Shown here: one piece after another, positions 17,189 through 29,578 of the stretch | How positions within the stretch are numbered: the stretch's first letter is position 1 | Layout of the letters: each line of letters begins with the position of its first letter | NCBI RefSeq assembly: GCF_008638345.1 | Contig: NZ_VTVA01000005.1 | Span: forward strand, 1 to 64,000 | Direction of reading: 5' to 3' | DNA: 64,000 bases | Source of the DNA: Pseudomonas saliphila | Lineage (GTDB): Bacteria; Pseudomonadota; Gammaproteobacteria; Pseudomonadales; Pseudomonadaceae | Program-made: the position numbers and the translations under genes | The notes under the pieces: generated by a model | The model's database searches: none | What the model saw: only the letters and a program-made list of their open reading frames with translations | Told to the model about the DNA's origin: nothing

Positions 17189-18229
17189 TCAGTTCCGGTT
17201 ACCATCATTACGCTTCGCGCTGACGTCAGTCTTCGGCAATATCGCCAGGAAATTATCCCGCGCCACTCTTCGAGCGACATCTTCAGACAACGCATCAAGA
17301 AACACATCGAACCCCTTCATATTGCCACCTAAACTCTTGAACTTACCCACCACGTCCGAGCCAATCATAAAGCGGTCCGGGTAGGTTTCAACCAACTTCA
17401 CCCAGTCCGGATCAGGCTGCCCCTCGTCGTCGAGCAGATACTCGTCGAGCATGCTCCAGGACAGATCGATATACAGGTTTGGGTAAATCTCCAGCATGCG
17501 TTCGAGGGTCGGGAAGATGAAATCCAGACTGCCCTGTCGGCGGTGAATCTCTGCGCTGGTGCCTGCGTGTGCCCAGATAAAACGCACCTGCGGATGCTTG
17601 CTTAACGGCTCCTCGAACTCCTGAAGGTACAGCGGGTTACGCTCTCTTTTTGAAGTGATATTGCTGTGAACCATCACCGGCAGATCGAACTCCTCGGCCA
17701 GGTAGTAGATCCGCGTCATGGCTTCACTGTTGGCGCGCGGCGCATCGCCGTGGGTGAGCGCAGTCAGATCATCGTGCCGGGTAAACACCTCGCCAATCCC
17801 TTTCCACATACCAGCATACATCTCCAGCATCCGCCGCAGATGTTCGTCCGAATTCTTGTCGTTGGGATTGAAGCCCGAGAGAAAGGGATGAAAGCGCTGA
17901 CGCTGATCTTCCGGTATCTGCTGCATGGCATGGGCAATAATGGCGTCGGTGCCGCTGTACCAGTAGGCGCCGGCGTCGTCACCAGTATAGTAACGAGGAC
18001 GCTTGGGCTCATTCTCGTGCCATTTCTTGGCGACAGGAATACCCGAGAACATGATGTGATCTATGTCGTGCTGGTCCATCTGCTGCAGCAGTTCCTGGAC
18101 CCCGTCGCTTTCCTGGAAAAAGTCCACAAAATGCAGGTGTGCATCGGAGTAGGAATAATCGCGCGCGTGGGCTGAAGACATCAACAGAGCGGCAATAGTG
18201 GCGGGCACTAGGTAGCGTAAAGCGGGCAA
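17189..18229 (-). CDS. Periplasmic amidohydrolase (amidohydrolase_2 type)
   Basis: About 346 residues from a TTG start at 18229, with AGGAG six bases upstream. That start gives a clean signal peptide (LVPATIAALLMSSAHA, cut before RDYS). The mature protein has the metal-binding HxH in DAHLHFVDFF, then VMVHSNIT, FIWAHAGTSAE and MIGSDVVG, the successive His and Asp motifs of the metal-dependent TIM-barrel hydrolases. Substrate not evident. The neighbouring TetR gene is upstream in the same direction and may control it. Confidence 0.85.
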   Translation of the reverse strand: MPALRYLVPATIAALLMSSAHARDYSYSDAHLHFVDFFQESDGVQELLQQMDQHDIDHIMFSGIPVAKKWHENEPKRPRYYTGDDAGAYWYSGTDAIIAHAMQQIPEDQRQRFHPFLSGFNPNDKNSDEHLRRMLEMYAGMWKGIGEVFTRHDDLTALTHGDAPRANSEAMTRIYYLAEEFDLPVMVHSNITSKRERNPLYLQEFEEPLSKHPQVRFIWAHAGTSAEIHRRQGSLDFIFPTLERMLEIYPNLYIDLSWSMLDEYLLDDEGQPDPDWVKLVETYPDRFMIGSDVVGKFKSLGGNMKGFDVFLDALSEDVARRVARDNFLAILPKTDVSAKRNDGNRN

Positions 18230-18399
18230 GGAACTCTCCTGGAGGGGTACTCGGATGCGCCATGGCGCACACAACTAAGGCTGACGTCAGCCACCTGGCG
18301 GTGCAAGGAAGCAGATCGGCGCGACGCCAGTCGCACCCTCAGCAGGCAGCAAGACGGCATCCAAAAGACCACTTGGACCCCGGTGAGTTCAGCAACCGG

Positions 18400-19053
18400 T
18401 CAGGAGGTAACTGTATCTTCATCCTTCCGGCGCTTGGAACGGTTGCCCATGCGCACGCCTATATCCGTCAGAAACTGCATGTACCCCTCTTTGTCCTCTA
18501 TGACATCCTGCCAGAAAGGTGAGTGATACATCGCCATGGCGCCGTGCACGAGTGCCCAGGCGGCGCAGTAATGGAAATAAGGGGGCACATCCTCAAGCTT
18601 CCCGTCGTCGATCCGTCCCTTGATCACGTCGGTGAGGTTGTTGAAGTTGGACGCGCGGATCTGATGGAGCTGCTCAATCATCTCCGGCATCTGGCTGGCC
18701 TTGACCACCTTCTCCTCCAAGCGGTCAAACAGGCGGTAGCGGTCAGGGTCGCTCATGCGGAACGCAAAGTACTCACGGGCCAGCGCTTCCTTGTCCCGCT
18801 CAATCGTCTCGGAATGCAGGAGTACCGCCAGCTCACGCTCATAATCGAGCATCAGGCGCAGGTAGATCTCAGCCTTGGATTTGAAATGCTTGTAGATGGT
18901 CCCTTTGCCAATACCGACTTCGTCCGCAATCATCTCGACAGTAACGCTGTCCTCGCCCTGCTCCAGAAACAGGCGCAGGGAGGTATCGAGAATTTCTTGT
19001 TCTCTTCGGCGAAACTCGCGGACTTTTCTGGATTCTTTTTGCATGCGGCGCAC
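18400..19053 (-). CDS. TetR/AcrR family transcriptional regulator
   Basis: 217 residues from a GTG (AGGGA six bases upstream); an ATG at 19044 is the alternative. N-terminal helix-turn-helix TVEMIADEVGIGKGTIYKHF (about 38-57) preceded by a basic segment, followed by an all-helical ligand-binding domain. The gene is located, as in P. aeruginosa, beside the sRNA gene and tatD. Target genes are not shown by the sequence; the amidohydrolase downstream is a candidate. Confidence 0.9.
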   Translation of the reverse strand: MRRMQKESRKVREFRRREQEILDTSLRLFLEQGEDSVTVEMIADEVGIGKGTIYKHFKSKAEIYLRLMLDYERELAVLLHSETIERDKEALAREYFAFRMSDPDRYRLFDRLEEKVVKASQMPEMIEQLHQIRASNFNNLTDVIKGRIDDGKLEDVPPYFHYCAAWALVHGAMAMYHSPFWQDVIEDKEGYMQFLTDIGVRMGNRSKRRKDEDTVTS

Positions 19054-19278
19054 CCGGCTTCCCTAACGTCATTTAGCCGCATTATGCCAACTTTATGACC
19101 GAAGGGACATATTTGGTTCAAAGCTGACTGCAAGGTTCAACCGGGTAACAAATTGGCCGTCGAACTGAGTCTAAATAACAACGGTTCACGATAAGCGGAG
19201 TAGCGAACTATTCCGAATCAGTTTATCAACTGCGTGACACAGGCTGGAAAGTTCGGCGAAATGGTCAATACTCAAAGC

Positions 19279-19393
19279 TAACAGGGCGGCATTTCCCCCA
19301 ATGCCGTCTTGTACGGTCAAGTTCAGGCTTGGCCTTGCAACACTCCTAATGGTCTTGACCCGAATCCATCCCCCAGGATTCGGGTTTTTTTTT
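19279..19393 (+). ncRNA. rgsA: Small RNA, probably RgsA (P16)
   Basis: A ~115-nt plus-strand transcript unit with no coding frame. A CAATACT at 19266-19272 can serve as a sigma-S-type -10 element. The RNA begins with a hairpin (CGGCATT 19287-19293 with AATGCCG 19300-19306), has a second pairing (GGTCAAG 19315-19321 with CTTGACC 19354-19360) and ends in a very strong terminator. Position between a TetR gene and tatD, size and orientation match P. aeruginosa RgsA, an RpoS-dependent regulator. sRNA likely; name inferred from position and size. Confidence 0.68.
19359..19393 (+). terminator. Intrinsic terminator of the sRNA
   Basis: Perfect 9-bp stem CCCGAATCC/GGATTCGGG with an eight-base loop, followed by nine T. 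The T-run is only on the plus strand, so it ends a plus-strand transcript although both flanking genes are on the minus strand. Confidence 0.93.
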
Positions 19394-19410
19394 GGCCTGC
19401 TTGGGGCTGC

Positions 19411-20187
19411 CTATGCGGCGCCGGTGAACAGCCGGTGAAAGTTTGTCGTGGTATTTTCCCAGAGCGACTCCACAGGCTCCCCACGCAACTCCGCCAGGAA
19501 GGCAGCGACCTCGCAGACGAACTGCGGCTCATTGGGTTTGCCCCTGTGAGGCACGGGGGCGAGATAGGGAGAGTCGGTTTCGACCAGCAGGCGGTCGGCA
19601 GGAATGCGCCGTGCGACGTCACGCAGGGCTTCGGCATTACGGAAAGTGACGATTCCCGACAGCGAGATGTAATACCCCATATCCAGGGCGGCCTCGGCCA
19701 TATCCCAGTCTTCAGTAAAACAATGCAGCACACCTGCCTGAGACAGGTCCGCCTCGCGTAGCAGGGACAACGTGTCAGCCCGCGCTGAACGGGTATGAAT
19801 GATGACGGGTTTGCCGGTCTGCTGCGCTGCCTGCAAATGCACTCGGAATGACGTCTGTTGCTGTTCGGCCATATCGGGTTCGTAGTGATAATCGAGCCCG
19901 GTCTCACCGATAGCGACGCACCGCGGATGGTCTACCGCCTGCACCAGCCAGGCGAGATCGGTCGGCTGTTCGCGGGTCAGATCCAGCGGGTGAATGCCGA
20001 CACTGCAATACACGTCGGCGTACCGCTCAGCGAGCTGTTTCACGATAGGCGCGTTATCGGCATCAACGCCGATACACAGGAATTTGCCGATGCCGCGTGC
20101 GCGGGCCGCGTCAAGCGCGGCGTCGAGGGAGCCCTCATGGGCCGTCAGGTCCAGTCGGTCAAGGTGGCAGTGCGAATCTATCAACAT
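19411..20187 (-). CDS. TatD family metal-dependent hydrolase
   Basis: 258 residues. Starts MLIDSHCHLDRLD with metal ligands His6 and His8; then GIHPL, AIGETGLDYHY (Glu ligand), PVIIHTR, GVLHCFT and LVETDSPYLAP, the full TatD motif series. These enzymes are DNases or deoxyribonuclease-like phosphohydrolases in the cytoplasm. It ends the holB-pilZ-tatD gene string; pilZ stops just three bases upstream. Confidence 0.93.
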   Translation of the reverse strand: MLIDSHCHLDRLDLTAHEGSLDAALDAARARGIGKFLCIGVDADNAPIVKQLAERYADVYCSVGIHPLDLTREQPTDLAWLVQAVDHPRCVAIGETGLDYHYEPDMAEQQQTSFRVHLQAAQQTGKPVIIHTRSARADTLSLLREADLSQAGVLHCFTEDWDMAEAALDMGYYISLSGIVTFRNAEALRDVARRIPADRLLVETDSPYLAPVPHRGKPNEPQFVCEVAAFLAELRGEPVESLWENTTTNFHRLFTGAA

Positions 20188-20189
20188 GG

Positions 20190-20543
20190 TTACATCGTAT
20201 GCGTAGGCCGGTCCGACTTGAGCGCACCAGCGAGGTAGGTTTCGATCTTGCTGCGTGCGGTGTTGTCCTGATCACTGAACTGGACGCCAATACCGGCAGC
20301 GCGGTTACCCTGCGCGCCCTTGGAGGTCACCCAGACCACCTTGCCGGCGACCGGGATTTTCTCGGGCTCGTCCATCAGGTTCAGCAGCATGAACACTTCA
20401 TCGCCTGGCCGGTAGGTCTTGTTGGTCGGGATAAATAACCCGCCGTGCTTCACAAAAGGCATGTAGGCAGCATAAAGCACCGACTTGTCTTTGATCGTCA
20501 GCGAAAGAATACCGTTACGTGGCCCCGCGCTCGGATTGCTCAT
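20190..20543 (-). CDS. pilZ: Type IV pilus biogenesis protein PilZ
   Basis: 117 residues with a single PilZ domain (YRPGDEVFMLLNLMDEPEKI, VVWVTSKG, GIGVQF). The RxxxR and D/NxSxxG c-di-GMP residues are missing, as in the founding PilZ of P. aeruginosa, which is needed for pili but does not bind the nucleotide. It lies between holB and tatD in the usual order. Confidence 0.92.
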   Translation of the reverse strand: MSNPSAGPRNGILSLTIKDKSVLYAAYMPFVKHGGLFIPTNKTYRPGDEVFMLLNLMDEPEKIPVAGKVVWVTSKGAQGNRAAGIGVQFSDQDNTARSKIETYLAGALKSDRPTHTM

Positions 20544-20618
20544 AATTCATTCAGTCCTTTGTATACTGGCTAGGGCCATGACGGTGCCTCACAGGCCCTC
20601 AAGCGTTGCGCAGTCAGG

Positions 20619-23308
<2,690 letters not shown>

Positions 23309-23312
<4 letters not shown>

Positions 23313-24145
23313 ATTAATACTCGCCTCGCCAGCGCTTGCGCCTGACGCGTAAATGATCCCGGGATCCAGGTTCTATCCATGAAGCCAGCCACCGGCCACA
23401 CCCCGAACACGCTGTTGCAGCAGAACAGCTCTTCGCTATCGAGCAACTCCGGCAGTTCCACCGGCCGCTGCTTCACGGGCTCACCCTGCCCCGCAAGCGC
23501 GGCAACAAGGTAATCACGCATGACGCCGCGAACGCCACACTGATCCATTTCAGGGGTAACCCATACACCCTTGCTGCGCACGAAAAGATTGCTCATGGTG
23601 CATTCCACCGGTGTGCCCAGCATGTCGCACACCAGTCCTTCGCCGAATGGCGCCTGCCACTCTGCACGAGCCAGGACCTGTTCGAGCCGATTGAGGTGTT
23701 TCATGCCTGCCAATGCAGGCTGGAGCGCCAGGCGGGTTGTGCAGGGGTAAAGCACGACGCCCTGCTCTTGGCGTTCCGCCGGGTAAGGCGGAAGCGGGCT
23801 GCTTAGCATGATACGCGTGGCCGGCCCGTTGGTGGGCGCGTAGCCCCGTTCGCCGGCTCCCCGCGTGATGATGAGCTTGATCACCCCCTCGCCGAGTTGA
23901 GATGCCAGCTCAGAGGCTTCTGCCGTAAGGCATGCTACATCTACCGCGATACGCAGTCGGGCAGTGTCTCGAGCCAATCTGGCGAAGTGATAGTCGGCCA
24001 GCGTGAGCTGGCCCTGGCTAACCCGTATGGTCTCGAACAGTCCATCACCATACGCCAGGCCGCGATCCCCGACAGGGATCTGGCCAACGGGCTGTCCGTT
24101 CACAAGGCAAAGATCACCGGTGCCGGAAGCCATTGACTGAGTCAT
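23309..24145 (-). CDS. pabC: Aminodeoxychorismate lyase
   Basis: 278 residues of the fold-type IV PLP enzyme family. [11 protein letters not shown], the lysine in [17 protein letters not shown], and [20 protein letters not shown] match. It makes p-aminobenzoate for folate. Begins with ATGA overlapping the fabF stop; an internal ATG four codons on (24133) is also possible. In the classical fabF-pabC-mltG-tmk-holB order. Confidence 0.95.
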
Positions 24146-25383
24146 GCCGGGCGACGGAAGACCAGACTACCGTTAGTGCCACCAAAACCGAAGGAGTTGG
24201 AAACAGTGACCTCCAAGGATCGAGGTTGCGCCTCATGCGCGACGTAATCCAGGTCACAGCCTTCGTCAGGGTTATGCAGATTGATCGTCGGCGGAGCGAC
24301 CTGATCGCGCAGCGCCAGGATACTGAAGATAGCCTCGACCGCACCAGCGGCGCCCAGCAAATGACCTGTCATGGATTTGCTGGAACTGATCGCCAGTTTC
24401 GCAGCGTGGTCACCGAATACCGTCTTCACGGCACGGGTTTCAGCCAGGTCCCCAGCCATGGTAGATGTGCCATGGGCATTGATATAGCCCACCTGCTCGG
24501 GGGTGACACCGGCATCGCGCAGCGCATTGGTCATGCACTTGGCTCCGCCACGGCCATCTTCAGGTGGCGCAGTCATGTGATAGGCATCACCGCTCATGCC
24601 AAATCCAATCAACTCAGCGTAAATGGTCGCCCCGCGGGCCTTGGCTTGCTCGTATTCTTCGAGCACGACCGCACCGGCACCGTCGGACAGTACAAACCCA
24701 TCGCGATCCTTGTCCCACGGACGGCTTGCCGCCTGCGGGTCGTCATTTCGAGTAGAGAGTGCTCGTGCTGCACTGAAGCCACCGAGTCCGAGCCCGCTGG
24801 TCGCCATCTCCGAGCCGCCGGCAACCATAACGTCCGCTTCGCCATAGGCAATATTGCGCGCAGCCATTCCGATACTGTGGCTGCCCGTGGTGCAGGCTGT
24901 CGTCAGCGCATAATTCGGGCCTTGCAACCCGTACTGAATCGACAGATAACCGGCAACCATGTTGATGATCGAACCGGGCACGAAGAAGGGGGAAATCCTC
25001 CGGGGACCACTGGCCATCAACAACTCGTGGTTCTTCTCGATATTGGTCAAACCACCAATACCAGAGCCCATGGACACACCGATACGATCGCGGTTGGCAT
25101 CGGTGACTTCGATTCCCGAGTCGCTCAACGCCTGCATACACGCCGCAACACCGTACTGAATGAACAGATCGAGTTTGCGTGCTTCCTTGGCAGCCATGTA
25201 CAGCTCGATATCAAAGTCTCTGATCGAGCCACCAAAGCGAGTGCCAAAGGCGCTGACATCCATGTGTTCTATCGGGCCAATACCGCTTTTGCCTGCCAAT
25301 GCGGCCTGCCAGCTACCTTCTACCGAATTACCCAGCGGGGTCAGCATGCCCAGGCCAGTTACCACGACGCGTCTGCGCGACAC
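24142..25383 (-). CDS. fabF: 3-oxoacyl-ACP synthase II
   Basis: About 413 residues from a GTG at 25383, with AAGGAG six bases upstream. Catalytic triad Cys164 ([10 protein letters not shown]), His304 ([11 protein letters not shown]) and His341 ([11 protein letters not shown]). It extends acyl-ACP by two carbons in fatty acid synthesis. Follows acpP after a terminator hairpin, and its stop overlaps pabC. Confidence 0.97.
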   Translation of the reverse strand: MSRRRVVVTGLGMLTPLGNSVEGSWQAALAGKSGIGPIEHMDVSAFGTRFGGSIRDFDIELYMAAKEARKLDLFIQYGVAACMQALSDSGIEVTDANRDRIGVSMGSGIGGLTNIEKNHELLMASGPRRISPFFVPGSIINMVAGYLSIQYGLQGPNYALTTACTTGSHSIGMAARNIAYGEADVMVAGGSEMATSGLGLGGFSAARALSTRNDDPQAASRPWDKDRDGFVLSDGAGAVVLEEYEQAKARGATIYAELIGFGMSGDAYHMTAPPEDGRGGAKCMTNALRDAGVTPEQVGYINAHGTSTMAGDLAETRAVKTVFGDHAAKLAISSSKSMTGHLLGAAGAVEAIFSILALRDQVAPPTINLHNPDEGCDLDYVAHEAQPRSLEVTVSNSFGFGGTNGSLVFRRPA

Positions 25384-25516
25384 AGGAAACTCCTTATTCA
25401 ACGATCGGGAACCACGGGAAGCCATGAGCTCCCGCGAGCGCGGTATTGTCGCATAATGCGCGACCACAGCAACTCAAGCGAGTACGTCAGATTTCCGAAC
25501 GCTCGCTGCAGATACT

Positions 25517-25553
25517 AAAAAGCCGCAGTACTTAAGCAGGACTGCGGCTTTTT
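25517..25553 (-). terminator. Intrinsic terminator between acpP and fabF
   Basis: Thirteen-bp inverted repeat (AAAAAGCCGCAGT with its complement) and an 11-base loop; on the minus strand the stem ends in five T. It lies 25 bp after acpP and would partly separate the abundant acpP message from fabF. Confidence 0.85.
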
Positions 25554-25577
25554 ACTGGCCCTTATCAGGCTACGCAA

Positions 25578-25814
25578 TTACTTCTGGTTAGAAGTTACGT
25601 AGTTGATAGCTTCCTGGACAGTGGTGATCTTCTCGGCTTCTTCATCCGGGATTTCGGTCTCGAATTCTTCTTCGAGAGCCATCACCAGCTCGACGGTATC
25701 GAGGGAGTCAGCACCAAGATCCTCAACGAAAGAAGCGCTGTTGGTCACTTCTTCTTCTTTGACGCCGAGCTGTTCGGCAACGATTTTCTTGACGCGTTCT
25801 TCGATGGTACTCAT
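25578..25814 (-). CDS. acpP: Acyl carrier protein of fatty acid synthesis
   Basis: 78 residues, very acidic, with the phosphopantetheine Ser37 in [18 protein letters not shown]. Carries growing acyl chains for FabD, FabF and FabG encoded beside it and for PlsX. It has its own promoter and a terminator behind it, consistent with high, separate expression. Confidence 0.98.
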   Translation of the reverse strand: MSTIEERVKKIVAEQLGVKEEEVTNSASFVEDLGADSLDTVELVMALEEEFETEIPDEEAEKITTVQEAINYVTSNQK

Positions 25815-25864
25815 ACCTTGTTCTCACTCCTATTTGCAGTTCCGAGAAGCCGGACTGCGGGTAG

Positions 25865-25892
25865 TTTATAGAAACGATTCGCGATTTTTCAA
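25865..25892 (-). promoter_or_regulatory. Probable acpP promoter
   Basis: Minus-strand TTGAAA (25887-25892) and TATAAA (25865-25870) with a 16-bp spacer, about 50 bp upstream of the acpP start codon. Good sigma-70 match. Confidence 0.6.
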
Positions 25893-25994
25893 GCGCCAAA
25901 AGCATCTATGTGTAAACGATGCCGGCCATTTAGCCACCACCGAGAGATTTTTAACTGCGAAAGCATACCCTTGCCACTCGAAAGTGGATAGGGA

Positions 25995-26738
25995 TTAGCT
26001 CATGAACATGCCGCCATTGACCGGAATTGTTGCCCCGGTAATGTAGCCGGCAGGCTCACTTGCCAGGAAGCCCACCACTGCTGCGATTTCTTCCGCCTGG
26101 CCCAGACGCCCCAATGGGATCTGCTCCAGCATCACTGATCGCTGACTTTCGTTAAGGGCCCGGGTCATATCAGTATCGATAAACCCTGGCGCCACGGAAT
26201 TCACAGTAATCGATCTGGATCCTACTTCCCGTGCGAGCGACCGTGCAAACCCTTCCATGCCCGCCTTGGCTGCAGCATAGTTGGATTGTCCGCCATTGCC
26301 CATCCCGCTGACTACGGAACTGATGTTAATGATACGTCCCCAGCGCGCCTTGGTCATACCCCTGAGTACAGCCTTTGACAGACGGTACACGGAACTCAGA
26401 TTAGTACTGATGACGTCATCCCACTCGTCCTCTTTCATCCGCATCAGCAAGTTATCGCTGGTGATGCCCGCATTATTGACGAGAATCAACGGCGCACCGA
26501 ATTCGCTGGTGACGCGCTCCAGCACCCCGGATACCGACTGCGGATCACGCACATCGAGTTTGAGTCCGGTACCTTTGAAGCCTGCTGCAACGAGTTTTTC
26601 GGCGATGGCATCCGCACCCTTGTCGCTGGTGGCAGTGCCGATTACGACCGCGCCCTGAGCAGCCAGCTCATGGGCGATGGCCTGGCCGATACCCCGACTG
26701 GCGCCAGTGACCAGCGCTACCTTTCCTTCCAGACTCAT
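25995..26738 (-). CDS. fabG: 3-oxoacyl-ACP reductase
   Basis: 247 residues from the ATG at 26738 (AGGAG seven bases upstream). Short-chain dehydrogenase: NADPH site TGASRGIGQA at 11-20, NNAG at 88-91, catalytic Ser141, Tyr154 and Lys158 in SNYAAAKAG. Reduces 3-oxoacyl-ACP. The start is just two bases from the fabD stop. Confidence 0.97.
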   Translation of the reverse strand: MSLEGKVALVTGASRGIGQAIAHELAAQGAVVIGTATSDKGADAIAEKLVAAGFKGTGLKLDVRDPQSVSGVLERVTSEFGAPLILVNNAGITSDNLLMRMKEDEWDDVISTNLSSVYRLSKAVLRGMTKARWGRIINISSVVSGMGNGGQSNYAAAKAGMEGFARSLAREVGSRSITVNSVAPGFIDTDMTRALNESQRSVMLEQIPLGRLGQAEEIAAVVGFLASEPAGYITGATIPVNGGMFMS

Positions 26739-26740
26739 GC

Positions 26741-27688
26741 TCAAGCTCCTTGTTTCAACGTTGCTCTGGCGGCTGAAAAACCGTCGACCGTATCCAGATG
26801 ATGGGTATTGACCCCTTTCGCGCAGCGCTTGTTCAACCCTGACAATACTTTTCCGGGCCCGCACTCCACCAGATCGGCGACCCCTTGAGCCGCCAGATAT
26901 TCAATGCTTTCTACCCAACGCACCGGACTATATAGCTGCTCAACCAACAGTGAGCGTAGCGCATCAGTGTCGACCGCCGGCCGCGCACTTACATTCTGTA
27001 CCAGCGTAATGGCTGGAGTTTTCCACTCAAGCGCAGCAAAATCGACGGCCAGCTGCTCTGCTGCCGGCTTCATCAGTGCGCAATGCGACGGCACGCTAAC
27101 CGGCAAGGCGATGGCGCGCTTGGCGCCGGCACCCTTGCAGGCATCAATTGCGCGCTGCACGGCGCTCGCCTGACCGGCAATAACCACCTGTCCTGGCGCA
27201 TTGAAGTTGACTGCACTGACCACCTCGCCCTGCGCAGCGCCGGCGCACAGCTCGATGACCTGCGCGTCGTCCAGACCGAGAATTGCTGCCATGCCGCCCT
27301 CGCCCTCTGCCACAGCCTGCTGCATCAGCTGACCGCGGCGCTCAACCAGCCGCAGCGCGTCGGCAAATCCGATCACCTCAGCCGCCACCAGCGCCGAGTA
27401 CTCACCGAGACTGTGTCCGGCAACGAAGCCCGGGCGCGCCTCACTCTGCACGCACCACAGACGCCACAAGGCGACTGACGCAGCCAGGATGGCTGGCTGG
27501 GTTCGATCTGTGCGGTTCAGCTCTTCAGCCGGACCGTTCTGGCATAGCTGCCACAGATCGTAGCCCAGCACACTGGACGCTTCAGCAAAGGTCTCGCCAA
27601 TCAGCGACTCCTGCTTCGCTAGCTCCGAAAGCATGCCTACCGCCTGGGAACCCTGACCGGGAAATACAAATGCGAGGGATTGAGTCAT
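26741..27688 (-). CDS. fabD: Malonyl-CoA:ACP transacylase
   Basis: 315 residues. FPGQGSQ near the start, nucleophile Ser93 in GHSLGEYSA and His202 in SVPSHCALM. Loads malonate on AcpP. Lies between plsX and fabG. Confidence 0.97.
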   Translation of the reverse strand: MTQSLAFVFPGQGSQAVGMLSELAKQESLIGETFAEASSVLGYDLWQLCQNGPAEELNRTDRTQPAILAASVALWRLWCVQSEARPGFVAGHSLGEYSALVAAEVIGFADALRLVERRGQLMQQAVAEGEGGMAAILGLDDAQVIELCAGAAQGEVVSAVNFNAPGQVVIAGQASAVQRAIDACKGAGAKRAIALPVSVPSHCALMKPAAEQLAVDFAALEWKTPAITLVQNVSARPAVDTDALRSLLVEQLYSPVRWVESIEYLAAQGVADLVECGPGKVLSGLNKRCAKGVNTHHLDTVDGFSAARATLKQGA

Positions 27689-27767
27689 ACAGCCTTCCTC
27701 GTTATTGAAGTAATTGAAGGATTGAGTGGTTCTGAATGCAGGTTGGATGCATTACCGCAACGCCAGG

Positions 27768-28793
27768 TCACACCCCAGGCCGCCGGCAACTATCCAGCCG
27801 CTTTGCTATACGTTGCGACAGCCCCGCCTGACTGGCCAGTATCGCCTGCCCGATCGCTGCCTCGAAGGCCGCCTGATTGGCAGAACCGTGGCTCTTGACA
27901 ACCACCCCCGACAGACCCAAAAGCGTCGCGCCGTTGTAACGACCAGGATCGTGACGATCAAAAACCGGGCGTAGTACGCGTCGCAAAAGCGGACCCATCA
28001 GGCGAAGCGTGCGACTGCTGGTCAAGGCGCGACGCGTCTCCCCGCGCATATAATCGGCCAGGCCTTCGCAGCTCTTCAGCATTATATTGCCGACAAAGCC
28101 GTCGCACACCACCACATCCGCCTGGCCCCGGAATAACCCGCCACCTTCTACATGACCGATATAGTTGAGCTCCTCACAGGCGCGCAACATCTCCGACACC
28201 TCCCGAACCTGCTGATTGCCCTTATTGATCTCCTCGCCGATGTTCAGCAGACCAACACGCGGCCGAGCAATGCCGGTCAGCTCGCTCACGGCCTCGGAAC
28301 CCATGACCGCAAACTCGAACAACTGCTTTGCTGAGCAGTCGACGTTAGCCCCGAGATCAAGCACATAACAGGCATGGCCAGCTACCGGCAACGCCGCCAT
28401 GATCGCAGGCCGCTGAATCCCTTCGAGCGTTCCCAGCACGGACTTGGCCAGCACCATCAGTGCACCCGTGTTGCCGCCACTCAGGCAACCATGGGCCGCA
28501 CCGTCGCGCACCTGCTCGATCGCCACGCGCATGGAAGCGTCCGGCTTGGCGCGCAGGATGCTGGAGGGAGAATCTGTAGGGAGTATAACGTCGGAGGTGA
28601 ACACGTATCGCACACGCTCGGGTGGCAAAACATGGTCTCTACACAGATGCTGCACTGGATCAGCGGAACCAACCAGCACGACATTCAGTTCAGGATGCTG
28701 CTGCAAGCAGCGAGATATGGCAGGGATAATGCAGCGGGGACCGAAGTCCCCGCCCATCACATCAATTGCCAAGGTGAGCTGACGTTTCGTCAT
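27768..28793 (-). CDS. plsX: Phosphate acyltransferase PlsX
   Basis: 341 residues from the ATG at 28793, giving MTKRQLTLAIDVMGGDFGPRC. Family motifs VLVGSADPV, CLSGGNTGALM, ALPVAGHACYVLDLGANVDC and VCDGFVGNIMLKSCEG. Makes acyl-phosphate from acyl-ACP for phospholipid synthesis. The ribosome site at this start is poor, so its translation may be coupled to rpmF. Confidence 0.95.
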   Translation of the reverse strand: MTKRQLTLAIDVMGGDFGPRCIIPAISRCLQQHPELNVVLVGSADPVQHLCRDHVLPPERVRYVFTSDVILPTDSPSSILRAKPDASMRVAIEQVRDGAAHGCLSGGNTGALMVLAKSVLGTLEGIQRPAIMAALPVAGHACYVLDLGANVDCSAKQLFEFAVMGSEAVSELTGIARPRVGLLNIGEEINKGNQQVREVSEMLRACEELNYIGHVEGGGLFRGQADVVVCDGFVGNIMLKSCEGLADYMRGETRRALTSSRTLRLMGPLLRRVLRPVFDRHDPGRYNGATLLGLSGVVVKSHGSANQAAFEAAIGQAILASQAGLSQRIAKRLDSCRRPGV

Positions 28794-28845
28794 GGACTGC
28801 GACGCACTGTCAACTGACCTCGAGCGAATTGATGCAGACAACGAC

Positions 28846-29028
28846 TTACTCGTCGTTGTCCTTGTTGATCACCTGACGGCCGCGGTAGAAGCCATCTGGG
28901 GATACGTGGTGACGAAGGTGAGTCTCACCGGTAGTCTTGTCGACCGACAAGGACGGTGCGGTCAGGGCATCGTGTGAACGACGCATATCACGCGCGGAAC
29001 GAGACTTTTTGTTCTGCTGTACAGCCAT
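28846..29028 (-). CDS. rpmF: Large-subunit ribosomal protein bL32
   Basis: 60 residues, very basic N-terminus [21 protein letters not shown], then the C-terminal [20 protein letters not shown]. Standard bL32 length. In the usual yceD-rpmF-plsX order. Confidence 0.97.
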   Translation of the reverse strand: MAVQQNKKSRSARDMRRSHDALTAPSLSVDKTTGETHLRHHVSPDGFYRGRQVINKDNDE

Positions 29029-29047
29029 GACTATAAGCTCCTAAGCT

Positions 29048-29569
29048 TTAGGTATCACGTTTCAACTTGGCCAGCACGCTGAAAGGATTGGGTTTTTCAA
29101 CCTCCTCCTCCGGCTCCGTGGTATCGGGCTGATAACCTGGCGGATGCTGACATGTTCCCGTTGGATGCATCGGAACGGCTGGCAATGCCAGCAAGAGCTC
29201 ATCTTCGATCAAAGCGTGCAGATCGAGTTTCTCATCATCCAAGATAACCGGTTCATAGTTCCGGGGCAGATTTCGGGCCGCCTCGTCACTGTTTACAAAA
29301 CCCACGACGCACTCACTGTCGAGCGGAACCATTACCTGCTCAAGGCAGCGCTGACAGATCAGCGCCACTTTGACCTTATAATGGCCGTGCATGGCATGCA
29401 CGCCCTGTTCGTCACGCAAAAATGACAGTTTTACCTGCACATCTTCAGCGGGAGCGTCCAGTAAAGCGCCAAGACGCGTCAGCTTGCTCGCAGAAACCGT
29501 TCCTTCCAGAACGATGCTACGGTCAATCAGCTTGTGCGGCTCGATGTGTGCGGGTATAGGTCCTGACAT
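29048..29569 (-). CDS. yceD: YceD/DUF177 family protein
   Basis: 173 residues. DUF177 core with CQRCLEQVMVPLDSECVVGFV and EDELLLALPAVPMH. The family is linked to 23S rRNA handling and always precedes rpmF. A stop codon lies in frame 15 bases upstream, so ATG 29569 is the first possible start; a strong promoter lies immediately upstream, suggesting little or no leader. Confidence 0.92.
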   Translation of the reverse strand: MSGPIPAHIEPHKLIDRSIVLEGTVSASKLTRLGALLDAPAEDVQVKLSFLRDEQGVHAMHGHYKVKVALICQRCLEQVMVPLDSECVVGFVNSDEAARNLPRNYEPVILDDEKLDLHALIEDELLLALPAVPMHPTGTCQHPPGYQPDTTEPEEEVEKPNPFSVLAKLKRDT

Positions 29570-29578
29570 AAGCGCGCA

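Noticed and set aside
24133-25518. Long open frame on the plus strand opposite fabF (over 400 codons)
   Set aside because: It mirrors the fabF codons, has no recognisable domain and no ribosome site; GC-rich sequence produces such shadow frames.
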